Positions 32,749 to 41,101 of a stretch of 64,000 bases of DNA are shown in pieces. Source of the stretch: Vicinamibacterales bacterium (GTDB lineage: Bacteria > Acidobacteriota > Vicinamibacteria > Vicinamibacterales > Fen-181); assembly GCA_036504215.1 (NCBI GenBank), contig DASXVO010000054.1, positions 124,001-188,000 on the forward strand. The letters are read 5' to 3'. How positions within the stretch are numbered: the first letter of the stretch is position 1; every line of letters starts with the position of its first letter. Under the pieces are notes generated by a model, which had not been told where the DNA came from, searched no databases, and worked only from the letters and a program-made list of their open reading frames with translations. A program made the translations under genes and the position numbers.

Positions 32749-34452
32749 ATGCTCAGGAACTTCACCGTTGCCGTCCTCATCGTCTTCGCGCTGGTGGGGA
32801 CCGGTTGCACGAAAGAACGATCCACGGCCGGCGCGCCCGAGGCGCGGACGCTCATCTCGTCGATTCGCGGCGAGCCGCGTACGTTCAACCGCTTTGCGGG
32901 GCGTGACTCGGTGCTCGATATGGTCACGCACCTCACGCAGGGCCGTCTGGTGCGCATCGATCGAACGACCCAGGACCTCCAACCGTGGCTGGCCGAATCG
33001 TGGGCGCCGGGACCAGACGGCCTGAGCTACACCGTGAAGCTTCGCAAGGGCGTGCGGTTCTCCGACGGGACGCCGTTCACCTCGGCCGACGTCCTGTTCA
33101 CCTTCCGCGCCGTGTACGACGAGAGGACCGCCAGCCCGCTCGGCGAATCGATGCGGGTCGGCGGCAAGCCGTTACTGGTCACCGCGCCGGACGCGGACAC
33201 GGTGATCATCCGCTTTCCGTCGCTCTTCGGACCGGGGATGCGGCTGCTCGACAACCTGGCCATCCTGCCGAAGCACAAGCTGCAGGCGGCGCTCGACGCG
33301 GGCACGCTCGCGTCGGCGTGGGGGCCATCCACGCCGGTCTCGGAGATCGTGGGTCTCGGCCCGTTCGTGCTGAAGGAGTATCAGCCGGGACAGCGGCTGG
33401 TGTTCGTGCGCAACCCCAACTACTGGCGCAGCGACTCGAGCGGTGCGAAGCTGCCCGCGCTCGACCGCCTGACGCTCGAGATCGTGCCCGACCAGAACGC
33501 GGAGTTGCTGCGCCTGCAGGCGGGGCAGATCGACTTCACGCAGACCGAGGTGCGGCCGGACGACTACGCCACGCTCAAGCGGGCGGCCGACGCGGGCAGG
33601 CTGTCGCTCGTCGATCTCGGCGTGGGCCTCGATGCCGACTCCTTCTGGATCAACCTGCGGTCGAACTGGCCGGGAGCGGCCAGGCGGCCATGGCTGCAGC
33701 GCGTCGAGTTGCGGCGCGCGATCTCGCACGCGGTCGATCGCCGCGCGTTCGCGGACACGGTGTTCCTGGGCGCGGGCGTGCCGGTGTACGGGCTGGTTTC
33801 GCCGGGCAACGCGCGGTGGTTCGCGGCCGACCTGCCGAGGTACGACTACGACCCGGCAGCCGCGAAGAAGCTGCTCGCGTCGATCGGTCTGACGATGCGG
33901 AAGGGCACGACAACGCTGGAGGATCGCCCGGGTGTGAAGGCCTCGTTCACCATCCTCACGCAGAAGGGGAACACGCTGCTCGAGCGAGGCGCGGCCTTCA
34001 TCGCGGAAGAGCTGAAGAAGGTCGGCCTGGCCGTCGAGGTGGCCCCGCTCGAGATCGGCGCGGCGATCGACCGCATCGAGCGCGGCGAATACGACGCCGT
34101 CTACTTCCGGTTCCTGACGACGGATCTGGATCCGGCGCTGAACCTGGATCTGTGGTTGAGCTCGGGGGGCGGGCACGTGTGGAACCCTGGCCAATCGAAG
34201 CCAGCCACCGACTGGGAGAAGCAGGTGGACGATCTGATGCTGCGCCAGGCGGCGACGAGCGAACAGGCCGAGCGCAAGGCGATATTCGACCAGGTGCAGA
34301 CGATCGTCGCGGAGCACCAGCCGATCATCCAGTTCGTGGCGCCGCGCATCTACATCCCGATGAGCTCCCGCGTGCGTGGTGCAACTCCTGCGTTGTTGCG
34401 GCCGGCGATCCTGTGGAATCCGGACGGCCTGACGGTGAGTGGACCGAAGTGA
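32749..34452 (+). CDS. family 5 solute-binding lipoprotein (second peptide importer)
   Basis: 567 residues with a lipoprotein signal (VAVLIVFALVGTGC; the Cys becomes lipidated). SBP_bac_5 landmarks: IRGEPRTFNRFAGRD, VKLRKGVRFSDGTPFTSADV, LGPFVLKEYQPGQ, VELRRAISHAVDRRAF, and the C-terminal VAEHQPIIQFVAPRIY. I chose the ATG at 32749, which begins exactly at the signal peptide; an in-frame codon at 32716 adds an unlikely leader. Followed after 26 bases by its permeases. It is only distantly similar to the binding protein at 24189-25796, so ligands probably differ. Confidence 0.9.
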   Translation: MLRNFTVAVLIVFALVGTGCTKERSTAGAPEARTLISSIRGEPRTFNRFAGRDSVLDMVTHLTQGRLVRIDRTTQDLQPWLAESWAPGPDGLSYTVKLRKGVRFSDGTPFTSADVLFTFRAVYDERTASPLGESMRVGGKPLLVTAPDADTVIIRFPSLFGPGMRLLDNLAILPKHKLQAALDAGTLASAWGPSTPVSEIVGLGPFVLKEYQPGQRLVFVRNPNYWRSDSSGAKLPALDRLTLEIVPDQNAELLRLQAGQIDFTQTEVRPDDYATLKRAADAGRLSLVDLGVGLDADSFWINLRSNWPGAARRPWLQRVELRRAISHAVDRRAFADTVFLGAGVPVYGLVSPGNARWFAADLPRYDYDPAAAKKLLASIGLTMRKGTTTLEDRPGVKASFTILTQKGNTLLERGAAFIAEELKKVGLAVEVAPLEIGAAIDRIERGEYDAVYFRFLTTDLDPALNLDLWLSSGGGHVWNPGQSKPATDWEKQVDDLMLRQAATSEQAERKAIFDQVQTIVAEHQPIIQFVAPRIYIPMSSRVRGATPALLRPAILWNPDGLTVSGPK

Positions 34453-34478
34453 ACGCTGGCTCCTGACTCCTGGCTGCG

Positions 34479-35447
34479 ATGCTGTCTTTTCTGATCCGCC
34501 GCCTGGCCGCCGCCCTCGTGCTCGTGGCAGTGGTGTCGTCGGGGGCGCTGCTTCTGACGCGTCTCGCGCCGGGCGACTTCGCGTCGGAGCTCTTCGGGTC
34601 GGGTGCGACGCGCGAGTCGATGGCGCGCGAGCGGGCGCGCTACGGTCTCGATCGCCCGATTGCGTCGTTCTATGCCGACTGGGTGTCGCGCGCGGCCCGG
34701 CTCGACCTCGGCACGTCGCTGTACTATCGCCGCCCGGTCACGGAGTTGGTCCGGCAGCGCGCGTTGAACACGGGGCTGCTCGCGTTGTGCGCGCTCGTCG
34801 CGGCCACGTTCATCGGCATTCCGGCGGGTATCATCGGCGGCAGCCGCCGGGGCCTCGTCCCCAGCGTCATCCGCGGGACGTCGCTCCTGTTCCTCTCGCT
34901 TCCCTCGCTCGTCACCTCACTCGTGTTGGTGCTATTTGCCGCCCGCACCGGGTGGTTCCCGATTGGCGGGATGGGATCGATCGACGCGTGGCAGGCTGGG
35001 ACTGCCGTCTGGTTCGCGGATCTCGCGTGGCACCTGCCGCTGCCAACCGCCGCGCTGGCGCTGCCGTTGGCCGCCATGCTGGAGCGGCTCCAGGCGCAGT
35101 CGATGCGTGACGCGGTCGATCGGCCGTTCTCGCTGGCTTCGCTCGCGCGCGGCGTGCCGCGGGGCCGTCTGGTCTGGCGCGACACGCTCCGCGCCGCGAT
35201 CGCGCCGGTCGCATCCGTCTACGGGTTCGTCCTCGGCAGCCTGCTCAGCGGATCGTTCGTCGTGGAGGTCGTGACCGCGTGGCCCGGCCTCGGCCGGTTG
35301 ATGTACGACGCGTTGGTGGCCCGCGACCTGTATCTCGTTGCCGGGTGCGCGGCCGCCGGCTCGATTTTCCTCGCCGCCGGCAGCCTCGTCTCCGATCTCG
35401 CCCTCGCGTGGGCTGATCCGCGCCTGCGCACGTCGTCACGGGCCTGA
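34479..35447 (+). CDS. oligopeptide-type ABC permease (DppB family), second importer
   Basis: 322 residues. MLSFLIRRLAAALVLVAVVS opens the first helix, then LTRLAPGDFASELFG, an EAA loop LASLARGVPRGRLVWRDTLR, and the VVEVVTAWPGLGRLMYDALV block typical of DppB C-termini. Six hydrophobic helices. It follows the binding protein closely, and the DppC-like gene comes 18 bases after it. Confidence 0.88.
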   Translation: MLSFLIRRLAAALVLVAVVSSGALLLTRLAPGDFASELFGSGATRESMARERARYGLDRPIASFYADWVSRAARLDLGTSLYYRRPVTELVRQRALNTGLLALCALVAATFIGIPAGIIGGSRRGLVPSVIRGTSLLFLSLPSLVTSLVLVLFAARTGWFPIGGMGSIDAWQAGTAVWFADLAWHLPLPTAALALPLAAMLERLQAQSMRDAVDRPFSLASLARGVPRGRLVWRDTLRAAIAPVASVYGFVLGSLLSGSFVVEVVTAWPGLGRLMYDALVARDLYLVAGCAAAGSIFLAAGSLVSDLALAWADPRLRTSSRA

Positions 35448-35453
35448 GCCTGC

Positions 35454-35459
35454 TATCAT
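35454..35459 (+). promoter_or_regulatory. TATCAT -10-like hexamer before the second DppC gene
   Basis: TATCAT ends 6 bases before the GTG at 35466. A promoter inside the operon directly before the last gene is unexpected and may allow the DppC-like protein to be made independently. Confidence 0.35.
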
Positions 35460-35465
35460 CTCCCC

Positions 35466-36479
35466 GTGACGCGCCGTCCGCGACTCTCCACCGGCACGAG
35501 TTGGAGCGGCATTGGGCTGCTTGCGGTCGTGGCGCTGTCCGCTGTCGCCGCGCCGGTCCTGGCGCCGCACGATGCCGGTGAGGCGTTTCGCGGGTTCCTC
35601 TACGCGCCGCCCATGCGGCCGCACGTCGTGGCGGACGATGGGACCTGGCGAGCGCCCTTTGTGTACCCGCTGCGGCTGGTGAGCCGGTTGGAACAGAGGT
35701 ACGAAGAAGACCGCGCGCACCCAGCGTCGCTGGCGTTCTTCTCGGGCTGGAAGGTCATTGGGGTCGCGGACGAGCGCGCAGGGCCGTGGCTCCCACTCGG
35801 CGCCGACGCGTCGGGCCGCGACCAGCTCACGCGGCTGCTGTTTGGCGCGCGAACGTCGCTTGGCGTCGCGCTGCTCGCGACGCTCGGCGCGCTGTTGATC
35901 GGGGGAATCGCGGGCGGCATTGCCGGCTACAGCGGCGGGGCTCTGGACGAGGCGTTGATGCGGGTCGCCGAGTTCGTGCTGGTGTTGCCCGCGGTGTACG
36001 TGGTGCTGGCGCTGCGGGCGGCTCTGCCGCTCGTGTTGCCGGCGTGGATCGTCTTCGTGCTGATGGCGGGCATCTTCGCGGTGGTCGGCTGGCCGTGGGT
36101 GGCGCGTGCCGTGCGGGCGACGGTTGCGGCCGAGCGGACGCGCGAGTACGCCGACGCGGCGCGATCGCTCGGCGCGGGCCACGCGCGGGTGCTCCTGCGC
36201 CACCTGATGCCGGCGTGCCGCGGCTTGATGGCGACGCAGGCGATCCTGCTGCTGCCGACCTTCATCGTGGCCGAGGCGACGCTGTCGTTCATCGGCCTCG
36301 GCTTTCCCGACGCCGTGCCCAGTTGGGGATCGATGCTCCACGAGGCGGCGAACGTCAACGCGATGGCCGATTTCCCGTGGACGCTCGCTCCGGCCGCCGC
36401 GATCTTCGCCGTCACGCTGGGGGCGAACCTGGTCCTGGAGAGATCGACGCAGGAACCACACCGCGCGCAGCGGACATAG
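35466..36479 (+). CDS. oligopeptide-type ABC permease (DppC family), second importer
   Basis: 337 residues from a GTG. The first helix (IGLLAVVALSAVAAPVLAPH) is followed by an unusually long periplasmic stretch of about 90 residues before LGADASGRDQLTRLLFGART, the normal OppC-N end. The core has the EAA loop AARSLGAGHARVLLRHLMPA and LSFIGLGFPDAVPSWGSML. The extended loop may give a specific docking surface for its binding protein. As with the first importer, no ATPase gene follows. Confidence 0.87.
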   Translation: MTRRPRLSTGTSWSGIGLLAVVALSAVAAPVLAPHDAGEAFRGFLYAPPMRPHVVADDGTWRAPFVYPLRLVSRLEQRYEEDRAHPASLAFFSGWKVIGVADERAGPWLPLGADASGRDQLTRLLFGARTSLGVALLATLGALLIGGIAGGIAGYSGGALDEALMRVAEFVLVLPAVYVVLALRAALPLVLPAWIVFVLMAGIFAVVGWPWVARAVRATVAAERTREYADAARSLGAGHARVLLRHLMPACRGLMATQAILLLPTFIVAEATLSFIGLGFPDAVPSWGSMLHEAANVNAMADFPWTLAPAAAIFAVTLGANLVLERSTQEPHRAQRT

Positions 36480-36540
36480 GGTTGTTGCCGGCGTCTCCGC
36501 GGACTCTGCGAGTTCTGTGTTGACCCATGGTCGAGGTCCG

Positions 36541-37458
36541 ATGACTGCAAAGACGCGCGCTGCGGCAATGTCCGTCACGTCCAATGCGAGCCTGGTCTTG
36601 CTGAAGCTGGCCGTCGGCATGCTTTCGGGATCGGTCAGCATCATCTCCGAGGCTATTCACTCGGCCAACGATCTGCTCGCTGCGGTGATCGCCTGGTTCT
36701 CGGTACGGACCTCCGACAAGGCACCCGATGCCGAGCACCCCTACGGCCACGGCAAGATCGAAGGCATCTCCGGCGCCATCGAGGCGGCGCTCATCGTGGT
36801 GGCCGCGATCTGGATCGTGGTGGAGGCGACAAAGAAGATCCGCCACGGTGGTGAGGTGGAGCACCTCGGCCTCGGCACCGCGGTGATGCTGGTATCGGTC
36901 GTGGTGAACGTCTTCGTGTCGCGCTACCTGTTCAAGGTGGCGAAACAGGAGGACTCGCTCGCCCTCGAAGCGGACGCGCATCACCTCTCCACGGATGTCT
37001 ATACGTCATTCGGCGTCGCCGGCGGCCTGGCCATCGTCCTGGTCGCGCGCAGCGTCTTCCACTCAACCGCGCTCGATATCGTCGATCCGATCGTCGCGAT
37101 CGGCGTGGCGTTGTTCATCCTCAAGATCGGTGTCGGGCTGACGCTGCAGGCGGCCGACCATCTGCTCGACCGAGGGCTCCCCGAGGAGGAGCTGCAGGCG
37201 ATCAAGAACTTGATTGACGGTCACCCGAGCGTGCTCGAGTCGCACAATCTGCGGACGCGAAAGTCGGGCAGCCACCGCTACATCGACGCACACATCACGA
37301 TGGGGGGTGAGGTGACGCTCGCCGACGCGCACCAGACGGCCGCCGCGATAGAGCAGAAGATCGCAGCCGCGTTGCCGCCCGCGCACGCGGTCATCCACGT
37401 GGACCCGCTCGAGGCGATCCCGCAGGCGAGGCGGCCGATACGAAGGGAGGAAGGATGA
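36541..37458 (+). CDS. cation diffusion facilitator (CDF) metal exporter
   Basis: 305 residues from the ATG at 36541, which has GAGGTCC just upstream. Six transmembrane helices: SVSIISEAIHSANDLLAAVI carries the helix-2 metal site, EADAHHLSTDVYTS the helix-5 HxxxD site, and EHPYGHGKIEG the cytoplasmic loop. A C-terminal metallochaperone-like domain (IDAHITMGGEVTLADAHQTA) follows. In helix 2 the usual Asp four residues after His is Asn-Asp shifted (IHSAND), worth noting for metal selectivity. The family exports Zn, Fe, Mn or Cd in exchange for protons. The stop lies in the first copy of the purine repeat. Confidence 0.88.
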   Translation: MTAKTRAAAMSVTSNASLVLLKLAVGMLSGSVSIISEAIHSANDLLAAVIAWFSVRTSDKAPDAEHPYGHGKIEGISGAIEAALIVVAAIWIVVEATKKIRHGGEVEHLGLGTAVMLVSVVVNVFVSRYLFKVAKQEDSLALEADAHHLSTDVYTSFGVAGGLAIVLVARSVFHSTALDIVDPIVAIGVALFILKIGVGLTLQAADHLLDRGLPEEELQAIKNLIDGHPSVLESHNLRTRKSGSHRYIDAHITMGGEVTLADAHQTAAAIEQKIAAALPPAHAVIHVDPLEAIPQARRPIRREEG

Positions 37459-37509
37459 AAGAGGAAGGAGGAAGGGAGGAAGGATGAAGGATGAAGGAGG
37501 AAGGATGAA
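37446..37509. repeat. purine-rich tract with three exact copies of a 14-mer
   Basis: GGAGGAAGGATGAA occurs at 37446, 37475 and 37496 within a stretch whose forward strand is almost entirely purine. The first copy contains the stop codon of the CDF gene. The tract lies just before the promoter of the aldolase gene. Confidence 0.75.
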
Positions 37510-37528
37510 CTGACCCGGCCGCATGCGC

Positions 37529-37534
37529 TAGCAT
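37529..37534 (+). promoter_or_regulatory. TAGCAT -10-like hexamer before the aldolase gene
   Basis: TAGCAT ends 7 bases before the ATG at 37542; intervening AGGACCC is at most a weak ribosome-binding site and too close to the ATG. Confidence 0.45.
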
Positions 37535-37541
37535 AGGACCC

Positions 37542-38438
37542 ATGAACCTTGAAGGCATCTTTCCGCCAATCGCAACCCCGTTCAAAGACGACGCGATCGA
37601 TCTCGACGGGATGAAGTCGAACGTCACGAAATGGATGACGACCGGCCTTGCCGGCGTGCTCGTCCTCGGCTCGAACGGCGAAGCTCCGCTGCTCGATGCC
37701 GACGAGTCGTTTCGCGTCGCGTCGGCGGCCCGGGAGTGCGTCCCTTCCGGCAAGACGCTCATCGTCGGCGCCGGTGAGGAGTCCACGCGCAGCACGATCG
37801 CGGCCGTCAAGCGTGCCGCGCAGGCCGGCGCGGATGTCGTCCTCGTGCGCACGCCGTGCTACTTCAAGAAGCAGATGACCACGGATCTGTTCGTCCGGCA
37901 CTTCACCGCCGTGGCGGACGCGTCACCCGTGCCGGTGCTGCCGTACAACGTGCCGGGGCTGACCGGCGTCAGCATGGCCGCGGAGGCCGTGGCCAGGCTG
38001 GCGACGCATGCCAACATCCCCGGAGTGAAGGACTCGAGCGCGGACCTGACGCAGATTGCCGATCTCGTCGCGATGACGCCACCCGGCTTCAAGGTGCTCG
38101 TCGGCTCGGCGCCCACGCTCTACGCGAGCCTCTGCGTCGGGGCGATCGGCGGCATCGTGGCGGCCGCGTGTGTGATTCCGGATCTGATGGTGGAACTCTA
38201 TCGCCTGGCGCGCGCAGGGAAGCACGCCGAGGCCCTCGCACTGCAGCGCCGCATCACTCCGCTGGGGAAGTCGGTGACCACCATGTTTGGCGTCGCCGGC
38301 CTGAAGGCAGCCATGGACCTCGCCGGCTACGTCGGCGGTGTCCCGCGCCAGCCCCTGCCGGCGGCAACACCACAGATGATCGACACACTCCGCGGACAGT
38401 TCGCCGAGCTCGGGGTCGGGCTGGCTTCTCGAACGTGA
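37542..38438 (+). CDS. DapA-superfamily aldolase, 4-hydroxy-2-oxoglutarate aldolase (HOGA)-like
   Basis: 298 residues, class I aldolase TIM barrel. Tyr135 in VLPYNVPG and Schiff-base Lys163 in IPGVKDSSAD are the catalytic pair. LVLGSNGEAPLL and the C-terminal VAGLKAAMDLAGYVGGVPRQ resemble mitochondrial HOGA1 (GSNGEFPFL; GLKKIMDWFGYYGG) more than dihydrodipicolinate synthase, which has a GTTGE motif. HOGA splits 4-hydroxy-2-oxoglutarate, the last hydroxyproline-degradation intermediate, into pyruvate and glyoxylate. An alanine-glyoxylate aminotransferase-like gene lies two genes downstream, which would consume the glyoxylate. A different 2-keto-acid substrate remains possible. Confidence 0.72.
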   Translation: MNLEGIFPPIATPFKDDAIDLDGMKSNVTKWMTTGLAGVLVLGSNGEAPLLDADESFRVASAARECVPSGKTLIVGAGEESTRSTIAAVKRAAQAGADVVLVRTPCYFKKQMTTDLFVRHFTAVADASPVPVLPYNVPGLTGVSMAAEAVARLATHANIPGVKDSSADLTQIADLVAMTPPGFKVLVGSAPTLYASLCVGAIGGIVAAACVIPDLMVELYRLARAGKHAEALALQRRITPLGKSVTTMFGVAGLKAAMDLAGYVGGVPRQPLPAATPQMIDTLRGQFAELGVGLASRT

Positions 38439-38475
38439 TCATGGAGTTGTAGGAACAGGGGGACGCTCGAGAGCC

Positions 38476-39219
38476 ATGTCCGCCAATCGCCCATCAGCCC
38501 CGGTCCCGATGCCGCCCTCTGCGAGTCCCCCGCCCCCGGCGCACGGACTCTTTGCGACGGGCGTCCGTTTCGTCGGGATGATGGTGGTGTTCGGCTCCCT
38601 GCTGTTCGTCGCAGCCGGTACGACTCGCTGGCCGGCGGCGTGGGCCTACCTGCTCATCAGCGCGGTGCAATTGGCGGCGTATACCGCCATCGTCGTCCGC
38701 GTGCACCCCGACCTTATCCAGGAGCGGACACACCCGCCGGCAGACGCAAAACGGTGGGACAAGCCGCTGGTCGGCATCATCGGCGTCGCAGGACCGCTGG
38801 CGTTCATTCTCGTTTCCGCGTTCGATCGGCGATTTGGCTGGAGCGGGCCGATGCCAACGGGCCTCGAGGTTGTGGGCCTCGCGCTCGTGGCCGCGGGCGG
38901 CGTGATCGTGAATGCCGCGGTGCTGGCCAACCGCTTCTTTTCGGCTCTCGTCCGCATTCAGCGCGATCGGGGCCATCACGTCATCGACCGGGGTCCCTAC
39001 CGAGTCGTCCGCCACCCGGGCTACGTCGCGTCGATCATGAACTCTCTCGGCGCGCCCATGGCGCTCGGTTCCTGGTGGGCCGTGCTCGTCGGGTCGATCA
39101 TCTCGGCCGTCATCGTGGTCCGCACCGCGATGGAGGACCGCACGCTGCGCGGGGAACTGGAGGGCTACCAGGCGTACGCCAGCCGCGTCCGCTTCCGCCT
39201 CGTCCCCGGGATCTGGTGA
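38476..39219 (+). CDS. isoprenylcysteine carboxyl methyltransferase-like integral membrane protein
   Basis: 247 residues, Pro-rich N-terminus then about five membrane helices. HHVIDRGPYRVVRHPGYVAS is the cofactor-binding signature of the ICMT/PEMT superfamily, followed by MEDRTLRGELEGYQAYASRV and a final FRLVPGIW. Such bacterial proteins methylate lipids or small membrane substrates using SAM, but few have known targets. It sits 37 bases after the aldolase and 44 before the aminotransferase on the same strand, so it may be cotranscribed although no metabolic link is obvious. Confidence 0.75.
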   Translation: MSANRPSAPVPMPPSASPPPPAHGLFATGVRFVGMMVVFGSLLFVAAGTTRWPAAWAYLLISAVQLAAYTAIVVRVHPDLIQERTHPPADAKRWDKPLVGIIGVAGPLAFILVSAFDRRFGWSGPMPTGLEVVGLALVAAGGVIVNAAVLANRFFSALVRIQRDRGHHVIDRGPYRVVRHPGYVASIMNSLGAPMALGSWWAVLVGSIISAVIVVRTAMEDRTLRGELEGYQAYASRVRFRLVPGIW

Positions 39220-39251
39220 AGGTCACCCATCCGGCGCCCCGGCTCCTGCTC

Positions 39252-39257
39252 TACAAT
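39252..39257 (+). promoter_or_regulatory. TACAAT -10-like hexamer before the aminotransferase
   Basis: TACAAT (5/6 to TATAAT) ends 6 bases before the ATG at 39264, placing the transcription start at the start codon. Confidence 0.45.
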
Positions 39258-39263
39258 GCACAG

Positions 39264-40415
39264 ATGATTTCTCTCCCTTCGTCCGAACGTCTCCTCCTCG
39301 GTCCCGGTCCCAGCATGATGTCGCCGCGAGTGATGCGGGCACTGGGGGCGCCAATGCTCGGTCACCTCGACCCCGATCTGCTCGCGATGATGGATGACAT
39401 CCGCGGGCGGCTCCAGGGGCTCTTCCGCGCACCAGCCGGATCGTTCACCTTCGCCGTGTCGGGCACGGGAACATCCGGACTCGAGGCGATTGTCGCCAAT
39501 CTCGTCGAGGACGGCACGCGCGTTCTGGCGGTCGTCACGGGATACTTCGGCGATCGCCTCGCGCAGGTCTGCGCGCGCTACGGCGCACGCGTCACCCGGC
39601 TCGACGTCGAGTGGGGGCGCGCCTGCGATCCGCAGCAGGTGCGCGACGCGCTCTCGAAGGCCGGCGCGGACATCGTGTGCGTCGTCCACGCGGAGACGTC
39701 CACCGGCGTGCGCAATCCCGTGGAGGCGATCGCGAAGATCGCTCACGACAACGGGGCGATCGTGATCGTCGACGCGGTCACGTCGCTCGGCGGCCACCCA
39801 CTCGAGATGGAGAAGTGGAGCCTCGACGCCGTCTACAGCTGCACGCAGAAGTGCGTGGGCGCGCCGTCGGGCCTGGCGCCGGTCGCGTTCGCACCGTCAG
39901 CGCTCGACCGCCGCGTCAAGTGCCGCAGCTTCTATCTGGATCTTGCGCTGCTCGAAGACTACTGGGTGCGGCGGAAGTACCACCACACGATCAGCGCGTC
40001 GCTCGTCTACGCGCTGCACGAGGCCCTCGTCGCGATCGACGAGGAAGGCCTCGAGACGCGCTGGCAACGGCACCAGCGGAACCATCAGATTCTCGCCACC
40101 GGCCTCGAGGCGATGGGGCTCGGCCTGCTGCCGCCGCCGGCCGAGCGGCTCTGGACGCTGAACGCGGTGCGCGTCCCGGACGGTGTGGACGAACCGAAGA
40201 TCCGCAGGGATCTCCTGACGCGCTTCAACATGGAAGTGGGATCGGGCCTCGGGCCACTGGCCGGCAAGATCCTCCGGGTCGGCCTGATGGGACACAGTTC
40301 GTCGCCGCAGGCGATCCTGCTCTTCCTCGGCGCGCTCGAGAGCGTGCTGCGCGCCCAGGGCGCAGCCATCGCGCGGGGCGCGGGCACTGCTGCAGCGGTC
40401 GGGGCGATGGGCTAG
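39264..40415 (+). CDS. class V aminotransferase, alanine-glyoxylate / serine-pyruvate type (AGXT-like)
   Basis: 383 residues. [20 protein letters not shown] and [16 protein letters not shown] are the AGXT-type opening; [12 protein letters not shown] binds the cofactor phosphate; [10 protein letters not shown] holds the Asp (about 170) and [13 protein letters not shown] the PLP Lys at about 196. This set is typical of alanine:glyoxylate and serine:pyruvate aminotransferases. The last 25 residues (Ala/Gly-rich) are not conserved-looking and overlap the antisense ADOP relic frame. With the HOGA-like gene it forms a glyoxylate-producing and -consuming pair. Confidence 0.85.
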   Translation: MISLPSSERLLLGPGPSMMSPRVMRALGAPMLGHLDPDLLAMMDDIRGRLQGLFRAPAGSFTFAVSGTGTSGLEAIVANLVEDGTRVLAVVTGYFGDRLAQVCARYGARVTRLDVEWGRACDPQQVRDALSKAGADIVCVVHAETSTGVRNPVEAIAKIAHDNGAIVIVDAVTSLGGHPLEMEKWSLDAVYSCTQKCVGAPSGLAPVAFAPSALDRRVKCRSFYLDLALLEDYWVRRKYHHTISASLVYALHEALVAIDEEGLETRWQRHQRNHQILATGLEAMGLGLLPPPAERLWTLNAVRVPDGVDEPKIRRDLLTRFNMEVGSGLGPLAGKILRVGLMGHSSSPQAILLFLGALESVLRAQGAAIARGAGTAAAVGAMG

Positions 40416-40434
40416 CCTCGGCTGTGGACTCGTT

Positions 40435-40662
40435 CCGGCTGGCGCCAAGCGCCAGCCGAATCCTGATTTCCCGGGTGCGTTGTGTGACGGTGTAAGACAC
40501 GACGCCGAAGGTGCCGACCGCCGCCAGCGTCAGGGCGAGCACGCCGAAGATGCCGAGCAGCAGCGTCGCGAACCGCTGCGCCGCCGACAGTACCGCCGGA
40601 TCGAGACGGCCGCGCGTGACGACATAGGTCAGGCGCGACGAGATCGTGGCGAGCCGCTTCAT
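40435..40662 (-). pseudogene. ADOP/MacB-type ABC permease relic: N-terminus fused to C-terminal helix
   Basis: The frame from 40662 reads [20 protein letters not shown], like the N-terminal helix region of acidobacterial ADOP permeases, and continues directly with [40 protein letters not shown] and IRLALGASR, which belongs to the final FtsX domain. The several hundred residues between, and the last helices, are missing. After GASR the frame is noise running antisense to the aminotransferase 3' end. Such permeases normally sit right after a PadR gene, as here. Confidence 0.65.
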
Positions 40663-40684
40663 GACTGCCTCCCGGGCCCCGGGT

Positions 40685-41029
40685 TCACGCCGTCTCCATC
40701 ACGAGCCGGATCGCGAGCACGAGAGCGTCGAACTGACGCGATTCCTGCTCGAGCTGACGACGCCCCTCCGGCGTCAGGTTGTAGAAGCGCGCCTTCCGAT
40801 TGTTTTCCGAGATGCCCCACTCGGCCCTCACCCACCGTTTGACGAGCATGCGGTTGAGCGCCGGGTAGAGCGAGCCTTCCTCGACGGCGAGTGCGTCGGC
40901 GGACGCCTCTTCGATCCGGCGGGCGATGGCATAGCCGTGCAGCGGGCCGCCGGCCAGTGTTCGGAGGATGAGCAGATACAGCGTGCCGGGGAGGAGATCG
41001 AGTGCGTCGGGTGTCGCTCTGATTCCCAT
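40685..41029 (-). CDS. PadR-family transcriptional regulator
   Basis: 114 residues: winged helix with [52 protein letters not shown] and [18 protein letters not shown], a complete PadR DNA-binding domain plus a short C-terminal helix. Genes of this subgroup usually repress themselves and a following ADOP-type permease. That permease is reduced to a relic 22 bases downstream, so this regulator may now control only itself or distant targets. It is divergent from the M48 protease gene. Confidence 0.85.
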   Translation of the reverse strand: MGIRATPDALDLLPGTLYLLILRTLAGGPLHGYAIARRIEEASADALAVEEGSLYPALNRMLVKRWVRAEWGISENNRKARFYNLTPEGRRQLEQESRQFDALVLAIRLVMETA

Positions 41030-41050
41030 GTCCAGACTATCTATAGAACA
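41030..41050 (-). promoter_or_regulatory. PadR promoter/operator region with TCTATAGA palindrome
   Basis: TCTATAGA (41040-41047) is self-complementary and lies 10-18 bases before the PadR ATG; its TATAGA half is a reasonable -10. PadR proteins often bind AT-rich palindromes overlapping their own promoter. Confidence 0.35.
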
Positions 41051-41089
41051 CGCATGGGAGTCTGTCGAGGATTGGCGCCTCGTTGACGC

Positions 41090-41095
41090 TACACT
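41090..41095 (+). promoter_or_regulatory. TACACT -10-like hexamer before the M48 protease gene
   Basis: TACACT ends 6 bases before the GTG at 41102, the same spacing as at other leaderless-type starts here. No ribosome-binding site precedes the GTG. Confidence 0.4.
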
Positions 41096-41101
41096 GGTCA
41101 C

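Noticed and set aside
40437-40457. Perfect 9-bp hairpin GGCTGGCGC-CAA-GCGCCAGCC, terminator-like, after the AGXT-like gene
   Set aside because: It lies within the RLALGAS codons of the ADOP relic on the other strand, where this sequence is expected from the protein motif, and no T-run follows.
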